Assembly: GCA_003993805.1 (NCBI GenBank)
Contig: RSEF01000001.1
Coordinates: 94,077,642-94,141,641, forward strand
Length of the DNA stretch: 64,000 nt
Origin: Himantopus leucocephalus
Taxonomy: Eukaryota > Chordata > Aves > Charadriiformes > Recurvirostridae
Direction of reading: 5' to 3'
Part shown: positions 47,201 through 60,103 of the stretch, piece after piece
How the letters are laid out: each line of letters begins with the position of its first letter
Numbering within the stretch: position 1 is the first letter of the stretch
Made by a program: the position numbers and the translations under genes
The notes under the pieces: generated by a model
Databases searched by the model: none
What the model was told of the DNA's origin: nothing
What the model saw: only the letters and a program-made list of their open reading frames with translations

Positions 47201-50148
47201 TCAGGAACCAGTGTTCCCTCCAGCTCATGAGCTGAGCTTTTACTTTCCAGCATCCCAAGCAATGGTGTTCCAGGGTCGATTTCCCAGGGCTTCCAAACAC
47301 TGCAGATTAGGGATTGCTCTGCTGCCTGAGCTCTGTCCCACACTTGCTCCTGTTTTCCTCTCCAGGCTTGCCCTAAAAGATCTCTCTCTCCTTGGGGTCT
47401 CTTCTTCTCAGCTCTGGTGAGCTTGGGAGCCTTGGCTCTTTAAACCTATTCTCAGGCACTAATTGTTTATCCTTCCTGGGGTATTTTGTGGTTTTTCTCC
47501 AAGCCCTCTTTCAACTGAGCACAGTGTACGTCTCTCCAGATCAAGGGTGGACACAGGGAAGTGTAGCCATGGCTTCCCCTGTCTCTGTATTCCTTGTCTC
47601 TTCTGAATTCAGGTTTTCAGAATCCAGACATGGAAAGAAAGTATGCAACTGTTGATAGCACTGTCATCTTGTCATGGCGTCTGAATTTTCGGAAGATAAC
47701 ATGGAAAGAAGCTTTCACAGGACAACTGAATTGGAAACAACAGGAAAGTGCAACCACTCATGAGCTTCTTGATTTCAATGTCACCGCACGGGGAGAGAAG
47801 CATGAGACCAAAAAAAGCAGCCACTTTCGGTTTGAGATACCTGAAAGCAAACCTGAAAACACCATAGAAATGAAACTCCCCAAAGTCCATTTCAACCATT
47901 CTGGGCAGTATCAGTGCCAGCTGGCATACAACAGAAGATACACACAGAGCAAGATAGAGCTGGTGGTGATGAAAGGTGAGAGAAAGAGAAGTGGGCCACA
48001 AGGTGAAGAGCTGCAGAAATCTGGAAGCCACAAGCATATGGATGGACCCATCTTCCCATCCTCTAACACACATGTCCTTTTCTTACCTTTACAGTCTCAG
48101 CTAACCCTGTTGGGCCACTCCCCAGAGGGGCCAAGATGACCCTGATCTGCCAGGTCTCTAGTCCGCTCCCACCCAACGCCTACTTGCGCTGGGAACGTGT
48201 GAATGGGACTCAGATGGACGTCAAGATGTCAAAGCAGAATGAAGCAAAGGTGGAGGTGAACGTCAGTGCTGCAGGGCTGTGGAACTGTCACCTCATAGAA
48301 GGCAATGACACGAAGATCAGCCTTAATTACCCCGTGGGTATGGAAATTAGTATCATGTGCCTGCCTCCACTCAAAAGCCTTAAAATTCTTTTTGTATCTG
48401 CCTCTGAATACTTTTCTCCTTCCACAGAGGAAGCTCCCGTTTGGATTAGCTATGTGGTAATCGGAGCAAGTATTGCAGGCAGCGTGTTGGTGTTTGGCCT
48501 AGCGTGCCTGTGCATCATCAGTGGCATAAGCTGGCAGCAGAGAAGGGTGAGTGCCCTGGTCCCGGTGAAAGGTGAATAGATGACACCTCTCCCCAAACCC
48601 TAGGGGGAGTCTGCTTTTCCCTCTGGGTGCAGAGCAGAACAGATAAAGGGTCAATCCTCAGACACAAAGCAAATAGTTAGAGATGGACAGTCTGCAGACA
48701 GTACTTTATTACCACTTCAGAGGAAAGCATTTGAAGCATCAAAATATCCTTATCATTATTTATCCCTTCTTTCTTGGCAGCAACGGGCAAAAAGGATGGT
48801 GCAAGCAAGACAATATTTGCTGGAAAACAAGACGTGTCAGTGTCAACAGTAAGTGGCAATGAGGGCATCTGGAATGGGCAAAGACTCTGTTTTCAAGACA
48901 GGAGAGCTTGATGGTTAAGTGGGGAAAAATGGAACTTGAGCCTGCTTACTGCTACAGTACGGCTGCATTTTGTCATTTTCAGCTCTTACTCCTGTTAAGT
49001 CATGTTTAAGAGTTATGAGGCATGTTTAATGAATTTCCTGAAAGCCCCAAACCCATGGTAGCACTGTGCTGGGAAACTTTTGAGCAGAGAGTTTTCACTT
49101 GAATTACCTTAGTGTTGAAGAGGAGTTGGCCAAACCCCAGCAGGAGCTCCAGAGGCCTTTGATGGGTTCTGCTGTGGATCTGGGACCTGAATGTCGAGGT
49201 TGTGCAGGTGAAAGGCACACAACCAAGCTCAATGATGAAACCCAAATTTTAAAAATCCATTATGTTCATAATGTGACTCCAGCTCTGCTAGCACAGTTCT
49301 GAACTGCAATTTGTGAAAATTGCCAATAACCTCTTCGGAGAAAGGAAAAAGAGGAGAAAACCACAGCACGCTGTGAACTATGCCCTCTCCTAAAGGCCTT
49401 GGGTGATATGAAATACACCATCATGTCCTGGCCCTTTTCACGGGAACAAGGATTTCTCAGCAAAGAAGCTGCCTTTTTCCAGGTCTTTAAGCATATATGA
49501 TATCAGGCATCACAGCAGCTGTGAAGAAACACTGGCAGCTATTCTGTCACTGCAAGTGGAGAGCTAAGGACGGTATAAATGATTGCATGAACCAGTTCAA
49601 TGAATATGTAGGTACAAAACTGTACTTCTGCTTAATTTTCATTGGTGACAGTGGCAAACTGCGATAGTTTCACTTTTTTTTTTTCACTGTCACTGAGCAT
49701 TCAGTGAGAATGTTTATTGGCAAATACTACTTCATAGCTGGGATGTATAGGCGGTGAAGAGTTGGTTAGCATAACGTGTGTCAAAGAATTCACCCTGTTT
49801 TCACCTACTTTTTATCAAGGTTAAAAAATAATCCCCGTAAGGAGAGGACAAAGCCAATACAACTGCATCAAAAACTAGATAAATCTGTGCAATACAAGTG
49901 CTGATACAGTCGTTCTTTAACTCTCTTTGCCAAGTAAGCAGCTCAGTGTAACTGAAACCTAAACCGCAGCCGTGTGGATGCACAAGTAACCGTTTGCATC
50001 CTCAGCTACAGAGGCAAGCAGTCATTCTCGATGCTAAGCAAAAAAGTGGGGTGGTTGGCTGGCTTCGAGGTAACAGAGTGGAGCCTTTCAGGTCTACAAT
50101 ACTGATACTCACATAACACTTTTCTCTTGCAGCCGGCTGAATAAGTAG
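44232..50148 (+). CDS. CD4: T-cell surface glycoprotein CD4
   Basis: Coding exons 44232-44292, 46256-46411, 46498-46641, 46890-47165, 47613-47975, 48095-48337, 48428-48546, 48781-48848 and 50133-50148 join in phase: 1446 nt, 481 residues (chicken CD4 is close to this). Signal peptide 1-20, then Ig domains D1 (21-120, Cys45/Cys105), D2 (121-212, only Cys192), D3 (213-333, only Cys314, Trp234 where the B-strand Cys would be) and D4 (334-414, Cys352/Cys398). A membrane span (about 423-448) and a basic tail with TCQCQHR (472-478) follow; CxC is the Lck zinc-clasp motif. About nine extracellular N-glycosylation sequons are present. Known role: co-receptor on helper T cells that binds MHC class II and brings Lck to the T-cell receptor. 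The tail ends HRLNK from a five-codon last exon and is shorter than the human one. The ATG at 44232 begins a hydrophobic leader; another at 44240 is out of frame. LAG3, its paralogue, lies upstream. Confidence 0.94.
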
Positions 50149-50399
50149 TGTTGCAGCACTGGAGTCAGAAGGACTGATGAAGTCTTTGCCTGTAGCTGAA
50201 CACCTGCCAGCCCACAGTGCTCTGTGAATCCATCTCCCTTTCTCCTGTTTTGATGTAATTCTTTATTCCTTTATCATTCCCCTAGTCTAATGCTGTGGAG
50301 GGATGTTGTCTGGCTAGGAGACGATGGACAAGACAAGAAAACCTTAAAGGTTAAGATTGATCCCAAGTTCTATTATGAGAGATATTGAATAGAAGAAAG

Positions 50400-50425
50400 A
50401 TATATATACACATATATATATATAT
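50400..50425. repeat. AT-rich dinucleotide run in CD4 3' UTR
   Basis: An alternating TATATA/CACATATA tract of about 26 bp, upstream of the poly(A) signal and therefore within the CD4 3' UTR. Confidence 0.85.
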
Positions 50426-50506
50426 GCGCTTGTATTTTGCTCATGCACTTAGTTTGACCTTCTCATGGAACCGATTTTATGTGCTTCTTTTATCCTCTTG
50501 AGCTAC

Positions 50507-50512
50507 AATAAA
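50507..50512 (+). terminator. CD4: CD4 poly(A) signal
   Basis: AATAAA lies 359 nt after the CD4 stop codon and is followed by GTTGGGTGGGTTTTTTTG, a good downstream GT/T-rich element. Cleavage is expected near 50525-50530. Confidence 0.85.
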
Positions 50513-53500
50513 TTACTTTGGAGTTGGGTGGGTTTTTTTGCAAGCTGGACTAATTTTTTTTTCCTAAGGCACTCTCATCTCGTTCAGATTCGCATTTCTC
50601 CCTTTCCTGCTAGGACATGGAATCCTAATTCTCACTATCTCCCACCTCCCTGGCTGCCATGAGCCTTCCTTAACGCACGAGCTCTCTGCTCTCCATGAAA
50701 CCTGTCCATCCTCATTCGCCTTTCCTGAGCCCTGCAGAGCCCCCCCAGCCCCATCCCTCAGTCTGTAGTCTTCTCCTCTCCCACAACAAACCAATGCACA
50801 AGCGAAAACACCACAAGCAGCAGGATAATTCAGGACTAATTTTGTCAGGAAGGCAGTTCAGGATACCAAGAGCTTCTGGAAATCAGAGCCTGAAGAAGTT
50901 GTGAATGTTGATCTAGAGGGTAAGTTTGGGAAGGGGGTGACAAAGTAATTTCCTAGGAGAACAAACGAGCCTTGGACAGTGCAAGCCTGCAGAGTGCAGA
51001 GAAGAGATGCCTCTGAGAAAGCTACTGAAAATGCCTCCTTGTTGGGTCAAGGAGATGGGAAGAGGGAGTGAAAAGCGCAGGAAATTTAGGATGGAAGTAA
51101 AAGCATGTTTGCAGGATGCCAGAGTGTTCCGAAAGAAAAATACTGTTAAAATATGTACACAGAAGCCTTGTGTTTATAGAAGTTATTCTACTGTCTGCTA
51201 GCAGTGGGTCAAAAAGGCCTTGAGGTCCTACAGCTGTCACTGGCAGCGCTCCAGGTTCGTTCGTCTGCGCTAGGCTTGCTGGGGAGAGGCAGAGGGGGGC
51301 ACTGGGCTGTGGGAAGGGCTCCCTGTGGTGGAGACCCCCCTGCCACGGGATGCCCGGTGCTGGAGGAGGGTGTTTCTCTGTGGCAGTCACACCAGCATCC
51401 CGCCGTTACTGATGGTGAAAAGACAGGTGGCAACAACGGCAGAGACAACACCTGTGAGCCGGGGGAAATCTCCACCCCCCACACACAACCCCATCTCGCC
51501 TCTGGAGTGGGGACACCCCCGGGCAGCTGCGGCAGCAGGTGTGGGCCACCGTCAGGGTCATGCCTGCTCCTCACACAAACAGGAGTGATGAAGGCATGTG
51601 CTAATGCCATTTTCCTTCCCATAGCTTGTGCTGGTGCACACAAAGCTACATTAATTTTGGAAAAGCTTTGGTCCATATCCCAGTGCATGCAGTTGCTCCA
51701 CAGTTGGGACTGACCTGCAAAGCGTGGTCAGGCTCACAGACCCACCATCGATGCAGGTCCCTCCATCTGTTTCCAGGTGGTCTGGTTGGTGTTACAGCAG
51801 ATGTGAGACGGTGCCACTGGGATGCTTGTAAGTGCACAGCCATGTCCACAGAGGCGCAGCTTGCAGTTCTCCCATTTGGACGGGCGTTAACAAGAATGAT
51901 AAGCCTTCCTCAACACTGCACATTTCCTCAGTAGGTCTCCTGATCTCAGCAGTCATGACCCTGCCCTACTCTACTTGAAACTCACCTGCAAGCACAAACT
52001 ACTCTAGGCTCTGATCTCGTACGTCTCTTTTTTTGGCAGCTGTCCTGGCTGTATCTTTTCACATGACGACCTTCTTTGTTCCCTAGATGCACAGACTGCC
52101 CTGATTGAGAGAAAAGTCATCCACAGAGAGAGTCCTAGATGGGCTTTGCTTTCCATCTGAGTGCAATACTAAAAGCTTCAGTGTGGGCTTCAAGGCAGTA
52201 CAGAGGTGGAGGTTCAGACCAGATAAGAACAAGCTTACACAAAAGATGTGTCGATGTAGATGTACCTGACGAGTCCCCAGCTGGAGTGGACTGCAGTAAC
52301 ATCTTGCCCAGGCCTAGGCTGTGGTAAAACAACGGCACAACACACACAACACACTTTCTGACACAACACACTGTGGCAACAGCGCTCCTACGCGGCACTG
52401 AAGACAGAGATGAGAAGCCAGGTGTCCCTATCAGATCACTTTTGTGTGATCCCTTCCTTGTAGTACCCCAGGGCTTTACAGGCTGTGTCGCATGTATCCT
52501 GGTCCTCCTTCTCAGGAGCCATTGAGGACTTTCCCCTTTGCTCAGTGTGACGAGGGTGTATCTACACTACGCAATGGAAAAATGCCTCTGCACAATGCAA
52601 ACCACATTGATGTACAACTCTACAAAAGCAGCCAACACAATGACAGACATATTCTATCATGTGGTGACAGCTCATCAGAGTAGCCCTGAGATGATGGCGG
52701 GACTCAGAAAGGCATACATGGCAATACTTACAAAATGACAACAGCAGCAAGAGCTCTGTGCAGTGATGTGGAAACATCACAGAAAGCAAGAGTTTAGAAA
52801 AAACTGAAAAGTGCTGGTTTTCCCTAATGTGTTGGTCTTTCTGGTACTACTGTTGCCCATGTTTCTGGGCTGCAGAAGGAAAAAAGCGCATGCTTCAGTC
52901 CTTTGGACCCAGCTCCAATGCATGGTCCCATGTCAGGACCCACAGACCTGCTTGCTCCAGCAGAGGAAGGGCCTTGGATGCAGCTGAGGACATACTGCCC
53001 TGTCCAGTTCTGCTGAACCAGAAATACACGGGCTGAAATAGCCTCGGCCCATAGCCGTACCTCCCCAAGCCCCTCCTGCTTCCCAGTTTATTTCTGCCCT
53101 TTGAGTGCGATGCGATTCGGTGGATGCTGTCAGCCCGGATCTGCCGAGGCAGTCCATGTGACTCATGCTCCCCGCGGGCCCTGCAGCGAAGCACTCACAT
53201 CCCTCAGCCTTCAGAGCCAAATGACCCTGTGTGTTTCTTCACATGTTCCCAAGGTCTAGAAGGGAGGGAGCTGTGCATTTCAGCCTCTTCTAATTTCTAT
53301 TTATCTCTGGGGAAGCAAGGGGGAAGAAGAGTTTTCAGCATCCATTTGAGTGGCTCATCAGCCTAATGCAGCTGCAGAGAGAGAGTAGCTTCCATCTGCC
53401 CTTCTTGGAGGTGAGGGTAGAGTAAGAGTACTAGATCCTTGCAGATTCTCAACTCTGGACTAGTTCCTTTCTGAGAGTGTTCCCAAGTTTGTGTTTACTA

Positions 53501-54118
53501 GGAGGGACCTCAGGGTTCGTTAGCGCGCTCACATCCAAGCAACACCTCCAAACCGCAGCGGGCTGCCTTTGCCTCATGTGTGTCAGCATCCTTCCGCAGC
53601 ATCTACCCTGAAGAAGTCTTTGGCTCTCCTCCTGTTCATTTTCTAGCCAGCTTGGCCGAGCCTTAGAGGTGGTTCCAGATTTGGAGAATTAGAGAACAGC
53701 AGAATAAGAGGTGGTGGCAGAGACTGCCTCGCTGGCAAGGAATCAAAAGGGAAGAGAGGAGAAACCCCAACTCCTCAGTGCTTTGGCACCAGCTGGCTGG
53801 TGTCCAAGTGCCTGTTTCAGGCTCCGGTGCTGGGAAGTCCCTCCTCTGAGCCTGTCTGTGTGCTGTGTGGAGGTGAGGTCCTGGACATGAACAGCAGTAA
53901 CAGCGATGCTGGCTCTGCGAGGGCCAGGGCTCCTGAGGGGCCACCACACCAGCTGGAATGACAAGGGGAGCCAGAGAGCTTCCCTGGCATGGGCCAGCTG
54001 CATCCAGCGTGTCAGCAGCGCTCCTGTAATCCCAGCCTATTTTTGAATTAAGAAAAGATTGTTCTGGTCTTGAGAAACCTCAAAAATACCTAGACAAGCT
54101 AGGGGAGCAGGTAGTAAA

Positions 54119-54178
54119 AAGAAAGTTGCAATGCTGTGTTACAAATCCAAAAAAGTTGCAATTCTGTGTTACAAATCC
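54119..54178. repeat. 30-bp tandem duplication
   Basis: Two adjacent copies share AAAGTTGCAAT and CTGTGTTACAAATCC, differing mainly at one G/T position and in the A-run. A small local duplication in gene-free DNA. Confidence 0.88.
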
Positions 54179-57100
54179 GAAGAAAATAATTTCAGCTCCT
54201 CCCAGATATCGTAGGTTCCCAGATTAATGATTCAAGAGCTCCTAATTATCCTTTCTGTGTATGAGAACAAACAAGTAAGTGTTCAGTAATTTTGGAAAGT
54301 GGTGCAATTAAATCCTGAAGTGACATTTTTACATCCTTTACAGATTGGAACTCGCTGCGTTGGGATACCAGTGAGGCCACAAGGGCAGGAGGAATGAAAA
54401 AGGGGTAAGTAACATACAGAAGCGAAGAACACTCAAACCATTACATCCGGTGGGTAGAGGGGTGGGGGAAGCAGGAGAATATATACACCTCTGGCATGCA
54501 GCTTCATAACAACCATGCATTTGACAAGCTTACCCTGGTACTTCCTTTTCTCAAGGAAAATATCGTATACAAATATTTACGTATGTGGCAGAGGAAAAAA
54601 AATCTTTTAGAAGGTGCCCAGCTGTGTAAGGAAAAACATCCAGCTGTAAACAAGCATCCACAAGTTCAAATCCCAGTTTTTACATTGCAAGCCCTTAATA
54701 TTTCTGTGTAGCTCATGACCAGCATTAGTCGTCTGTCCCCTGATGTGAGCTATTATCACTTGCCCATTTTGCAGATGAGTTATCTGAGAAATCTCACTAA
54801 ATCTTTCCGCACGGTGCTAGAAATAGAATCTAAGGTTTGGACATGACAAATCTACATTGCAGTCACTGTCTTTTCCGAAGGAATATGCTAGCGCATCTGC
54901 TTGGCTGGATTCTTGTTAGCCATTAACCACACCCTGCTCAAAGAGCCAGGAAGGATGCCAGGAAACCTGCTAGCAAGCACACCAGCATCGCCTCACAAGA
55001 GGCTGTGAGCCATGTTGGGGCTCAGAGGATGGATTTAATTGCATCCGTGATCTGTGAGAAACACGTGTGAAACCTCCCGTGGTCACTATCAAAGTCCGGA
55101 GTAAGAGCTGCGAACCATCAAAGCCCTGTGAAGTGAATTTGGCTATTCTGTTAATGCTTTTGCTTTTATGATTCTGGTGTTTGTTTCTTGGTTAATGAGC
55201 TCTGTTCCTTTAAGAATCCGGGGCACCTCTGGGAAGAGCATTTCCCTGGACCTGCAGAGCTGCTGTCCAGAAATAACTGATCTTTATGCAATGAACTTTT
55301 CCAGAAAACATTTCTTACCCTGACACTGTAACAGTGGTGTTTCTTTGGGCCCGGATGCCTTAGGATACTCTAGTGAGCTACCGAGCCTTTAGACAGCAGA
55401 TCACCCGGTCGGAGTCCAGCCTGGCTCCGTAGGAATTAAAAATCCCTCCCAGCTCTGTGAGTCCTTCTAGGAGGCGAGTCTAGGGGGGTCTCACTTCTAG
55501 CCTGGACTTCCTAGATACACAGAGAACCCTGCACCCGCAGGGAACCTTGCACCACGGGGCTTGAGGATTTACAGATCAGAGCACCGGTGCTCATTTGCAT
55601 GTGCACTGTCAATATACAGCACATACGCAGTTGTGACCCACGTCTTATCAAAACCAGGGAAACCAGGTGTCTGGAAATCCTCGGCAAATAAAGAGAGTCT
55701 TTGAAATCCATTTAGATGAGACGGATGGATGGATGAGCATCTGCTTGGGAGTATGACAGCCCTAGGGTAAATGCTCCTCTCCTTCCCACAGAGTTCATTG
55801 CTCTTCACAGTAAATCTTCAATTTTGTGCTTTCATTCAAACTAAGAACCCAGCCACATTTGCAAACACAAGAAGCCTCCATGAGATAGGAGGACCTGTCC
55901 TCATGCAGCTCTGCTCACCAATCTCTGTCAGGTGTAGCCTAAGCCACGAAGAGATGCTGGGCTGCAGGATGCCCCTACCTGAGCAGAGCTGAGGCAGGCA
56001 GGCAGCACAGAAAGTGCCGGAAGCTTGGTTTGCTGTTTCCCTGAGATAACAAGAGGATTTATTCACCCACGCAGGCAGGCTAACAACTCACACTAAGGAG
56101 ACTCAACTTCTGAATCAGAAGAGGATGGTAATGTGGAAGTTATCACATTAAGTAATTCATACGAATGACACAACTGGAGCTGCACAAATGTTTACATTTG
56201 TGGATACAGACCTTCTCACTTCAAGGCATAAACCTCCCGCAAATGATAGGAGCTGAAAAGAAATAATTGAGGGGGGCCATAATTGTCCCTTCTCACGTCT
56301 CTGGCTCCTGCCATTGCTGGACTGACCACCGAGATGAACCAACTTGGGGCTGTTCCACCATGGCAGTTCCCGCATGCCAAAGAACAGCCAGAGTGCGGCA
56401 GCATCACTGCCACCCGCTTTCCTCATAAATATCTCTTATCACCTACCTCATGCAAAGCTGGATCTTTTCTAGTGGTTCCTGATTCTACTCACTCTCTCTA
56501 AAGCAGCCCCCCATCACAACGGCCAGTGCAATGCGAACAGGTCTTGTCTTAGAGACGATCTCTTTTATACCTCTGAAACTGTCTTTGCTGCTGCCCCTGG
56601 GCCTGAGAACCAGCCGTATCTCCAGCTGTCTTACTCAGGAGTCTCTCCTTTTGCTGACTATACAAACCTCAGATCAAATTCCTTGGTATCCAAGGCACCT
56701 GGGATCACCTCAGACTCAGCATTTAGAATGATGTATGAAATCTGCTCTGTCAGAGGGGGTGATAAAGCCGAGCAGACCCTGGATCCGTAGGCTCAGGTCC
56801 ACTTTAGCAAACAGGGTGATGCAGCAGGAGCAGATCTGTAGAAGAAAACAATTGATGCTGAGGACTTACTAAATGCCGAGGCCGTGCTGTAAATGTCTGG
56901 GGGCTTACTTCAGACTATCCCTAGCCCAAAGCAAAGCTGAATTCTCACCAGTCCTCAGAGCCTGCTTGTCACTTGTCTTGCAGGTCCTTTCGCCTAAATC
57001 GTTCATGTTTTCCTGATCCAAGCTGCAGTGCTAATGCAGCTGCACCCTAAGTGTCCAGAAACACAGACTCCCATCCCACCCCAGTTCTAATGAAGGAGTG

Positions 57101-57308
57101 TGGAGATTTCGGTAGACATCAGTTCCTAAAAGGAACAAGGACAAGGAAGGTGTAGCAAGACAGTAACTGAGGAAAACGAGATGTCCACTGTCTCATGAAG
57201 CCAGGATTGCCCTCATTGAGGTGACGCAGCTAAAGGGGGAGCTTTACCCCTCCAACACGACCAACCCATTCCTCCGAGCAGTGCACCCACTCTATCTCCT
57301 TCCTTCTC

Positions 57309-57380
57309 ACGGAATCACGGAATCACGGAATTTTCAGAGTTGGAAGGGACCTCTAGAGATCATCTAGTCCAACTCCCCAA
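57309..57380 (-). mobile_element. CR1 LINE 3' end
   Basis: Three copies of the 8-bp terminal unit (ACGGAATC, antisense) are followed by AGAGTTGGAAGGGACCTCTA and GATCATCTAGTCCAAC. Only the last 70 bp of the element is present, just upstream of the GPR162 CpG island. Confidence 0.9.
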
Positions 57381-57639
57381 ACTTCTCTTCCCCCTTCCCT
57401 GTTTGTGGGACCATGCTGCTGGCTAGCGATGGAAGGGGCCATCACAGCAGCTGAGCAAACTTGAGCCAGCTCTGCCACCACGTCTCACCCTGGGCAGCGG
57501 GTGTCCTGGGCACCCCGCTCTCCAAGCACCCCTCGCGGGCCCCTCTCTTAGCACTCGCTCCTTGCCTTTCCCCTCACGTCGGCATCCATCCTCCCAACAT
57601 CTCTTAGGGCGCCTCCTCATAACCCTCTTTCTTTGGGAA

Positions 57640-58620
57640 TGGGAGCCCGGCACCTTCTTGTCCTGAAACCCGTACTCCCCGGGGGCGGCCCGCCTTGCCC
57701 CGTGGGGCAGGAGGGATGCGCACGGTGGGGGGGTGTCCAGCCGGGGCCCGCCAGCAGCAAACCCCTGTGGCCGGGATCCTGGCCGAGACCAGCTCCGTGA
57801 GCCGCGCGTACCCCGGCACAGCCGGCCACAGCCTCCCCCGTCACCCCGCGCACCTCCGGGACCGCCGCCGCGGGGCTCCCGGCCGCCGGGAGGGGGCCGG
57901 CACCGGGGCCGGGTCCTGGGCGGCGGCTCCCGCGCCCGTCCGGCCGGCCCGCCCCCTGGCTGCTCGGCCCGGCGGTGCTCCCGCCGCCGTCTCCCGCCGG
58001 CGCTCCCCGCCCCTCGCCCCTCGCCGTCGCCCCGCCTGGCGGATGGCCGGAGCGCGGGGCCGGGGCGGCTGCCTGCGGCGTCCGGTGCGGCGGCCGGGGC
58101 CGGGGCCGGGGGCCGGGGGCCGGCAGAGCCGGGCAGAGGCGCGCACAGCCGCGCGGGGCGCCCGTCGCCATGGCAGCGCTTGCTCCGGCGAGAGGTAAGA
58201 TGGGTCCCTCCGGCCCCCGCCGCCGCCGCCGCCGCTGCCGCCGCGATCGGCCCCCGCCCGCCGCCGGCCCCCGCTCCGCTCCGCCGCGCACAGGGCGGCA
58301 CCGCCGCCGCCACCGCCGCCGCCGGCGGGCACGGCCGCGCCCCGGGGGCGCCCCGCGGGCTCCGCGGCCCCGGCCCCCGCCCAGCCCAGCCCCGGCCGCG
58401 CCGCTCCGCTCCGATCCGCCGCCGCTCGGCGAGGCTCGGGCCGGCCCGGCCCGGCCCGGTCCGGTCCCACTTCGCCCCTCCGGCCGCCGCGGGGGCCGCG
58501 GTCGTGCCCGGGCTGCCGGGCGGGGNGGGGCGGCGGGGGCAGCACCGCAGCTCGGCCCCGGTCCGGCCGGCCGCATCCCCCGGCACCCCGTTTTCCCCCG
58601 CGTTTCCTTGCAATTATTCT
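57640..58620. promoter_or_regulatory. GPR162: CpG island, likely GPR162 promoter
   Basis: Extremely GC-rich with dense CpG, CCG triplet runs (58217-58240) and a GGCCC repeat (58440-58460). It lies about 2.5-3.4 kb upstream of the GPR162 coding start and contains a strong splice donor at 58195, so it most likely holds the promoter and first non-coding exon. Large open frames on both strands here are GC artefacts. Confidence 0.7.
58170..58194 (+). other. GPR162: 3' end of probable GPR162 first exon, with upstream ATG
   Basis: GCCATGGCAGCGCTT, with G at -3 and +4, is followed 25 nt later by an ideal donor AGAG/GTAAGA (GT at 58195). Joined to the acceptor at 60103, the frame gives a 13-codon upstream ORF ending at 60118-60120. 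The donor and ATG are seen; the exon itself is inferred, and its 5' end is unknown. Confidence 0.5.
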
Positions 58621-60103
58621 GGGTCATCTTCCCCGCGGACACCACCCCCCACACACACACACCGGCCCCGGTCCCTGCCTTCCCCTGAGGCACCAGCCCC
58701 GGGAGTCTGTCCTCTCCCCGTTGGTGGGATGGGTGGTGGGATGAAGCAGGGGGGGTTGGGGGGGGCTCTGGCGGGGGAGCAGGGCCAGGCGAGGGTGGGT
58801 TTCCCCGACCTGGGCATCCTGCATGAGCTGAGGGGCTCTCCCATCCCTGGGAGCGGGAGGACCACGGCTCGGAGCAGAATTGGGCCCCAAAGCCAGCAGA
58901 GGCGGGAGGGTTCCCGCCTCATGGAGGGAACAGCGTGGGCCACCAGAACAAGCCGGGTGGGAAGGGCGGCAGAAGGAGATGCTGCAAGGAAATTCATTCC
59001 CCTGGGATTGTCAGGGCCGGCTAGCTTCGTAACTGTCTCCAGAGGCCACAGGCCTAACTGCAAGAGTGATGGCACTGGGGGAACAAAGATGAACCAGGGC
59101 AGAATGAGGGCAACGCCAATCTGGTCATGACAAACTGCTCCAAGCAGGGAGGAAAGGAGGAAAAGCCTCAGGTGGTTACAGAGAGGGCGAGAATGTACGG
59201 AGAAGCAGAAGCAAGGGGAGGGGTGGGAAGAAAGCCACTAGCTCAGACTTGGGGGCCACTGATCCATCCACAGAAAGACTAAGTTTACATCTGCTCCAGT
59301 CAAGGCACGGAGCAGGCCTATACCTTCCTGGAAGGTATCCCTTCCTAGGGATAGGTATCCCTATCCTGCCCAAGCAGGGCATCCCCTGTGGATGAAGACA
59401 GGAGAAGGGGTCTGAGCTGGTAGGTCCAGGGGTCACTGGCAAAGGTGAGTAGTCCCAGGACGAGGTTAGCAGTCTTGTCTGCTGGGTTTGTAACCGTGGG
59501 GTGACTGGAGAACCAGAGCTGCTCTAGCAGAAACGCGCTAGGTGGGCGAGGCGTGTGGCTGAAAGACTTGTGCTTCAAGACTGTGGGACGGCAGGGTGTC
59601 GCTGGAGCGGTGGCACGCACCCCTGGATGGGACGGGAGTGGCAGGTTACAATCCAGAGCGCTGGCAGAGAAAAGCTGAGGTCCAAGGACTGGCATAGCTG
59701 TGGGAGCTGTACGGCAGGAGCGAGGGGTGTTGCAGCGGGTGCACGGGGAGGGCAGGACTGGAATGGCAGGGAGCGATGCGAATCACGCCTTCCGTTACAA
59801 AAATGGCATTAGTAACACGTTGCGGGGAGGGGGAGAGGCAGGGGGAGAGCCTCACACTGGAAGGGGCAGGGAGCACAGGGTGTCTCAGCTGCCCTGGAAG
59901 GAATTGCTGGGGGCCAGAGTCCGGCCTGAGGTATGCAGGGAGTGCTGCAAATCTGGCTCTTCTGTTCCCTGAAAGACACAGGGAGTGCTCTGCACAGCCT
60001 AAATCATGACAAGGTGTTTGTGTGGGCAAGGAGAGAGAGAGATCTGGGGAGATAGAATGATCTTAAATTACTTTTTCTCTTTTCTCTCTTCTCTCTTCTA
60101 CAG

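Larger units (their letters stand above)
50531..57640. other. CD4-GPR162 intergenic region
   Basis: About 7 kb without a recognisable gene. It contains a 30-bp tandem duplication (54119-54178) and one short CR1 end (57309-57380). Open frames are short, occur in competing frames and show no domain signature. In mammals GPR162 follows CD4 directly, which fits. Confidence 0.6.

Noticed and set aside
57423..59130. Several 200-465 residue open frames on both strands near 58 kb
   Set aside because: All overlap in the same GC-rich island, contain Pro/Ala/Arg/Gly runs and have no domain; stops are rare there simply because AT is rare.
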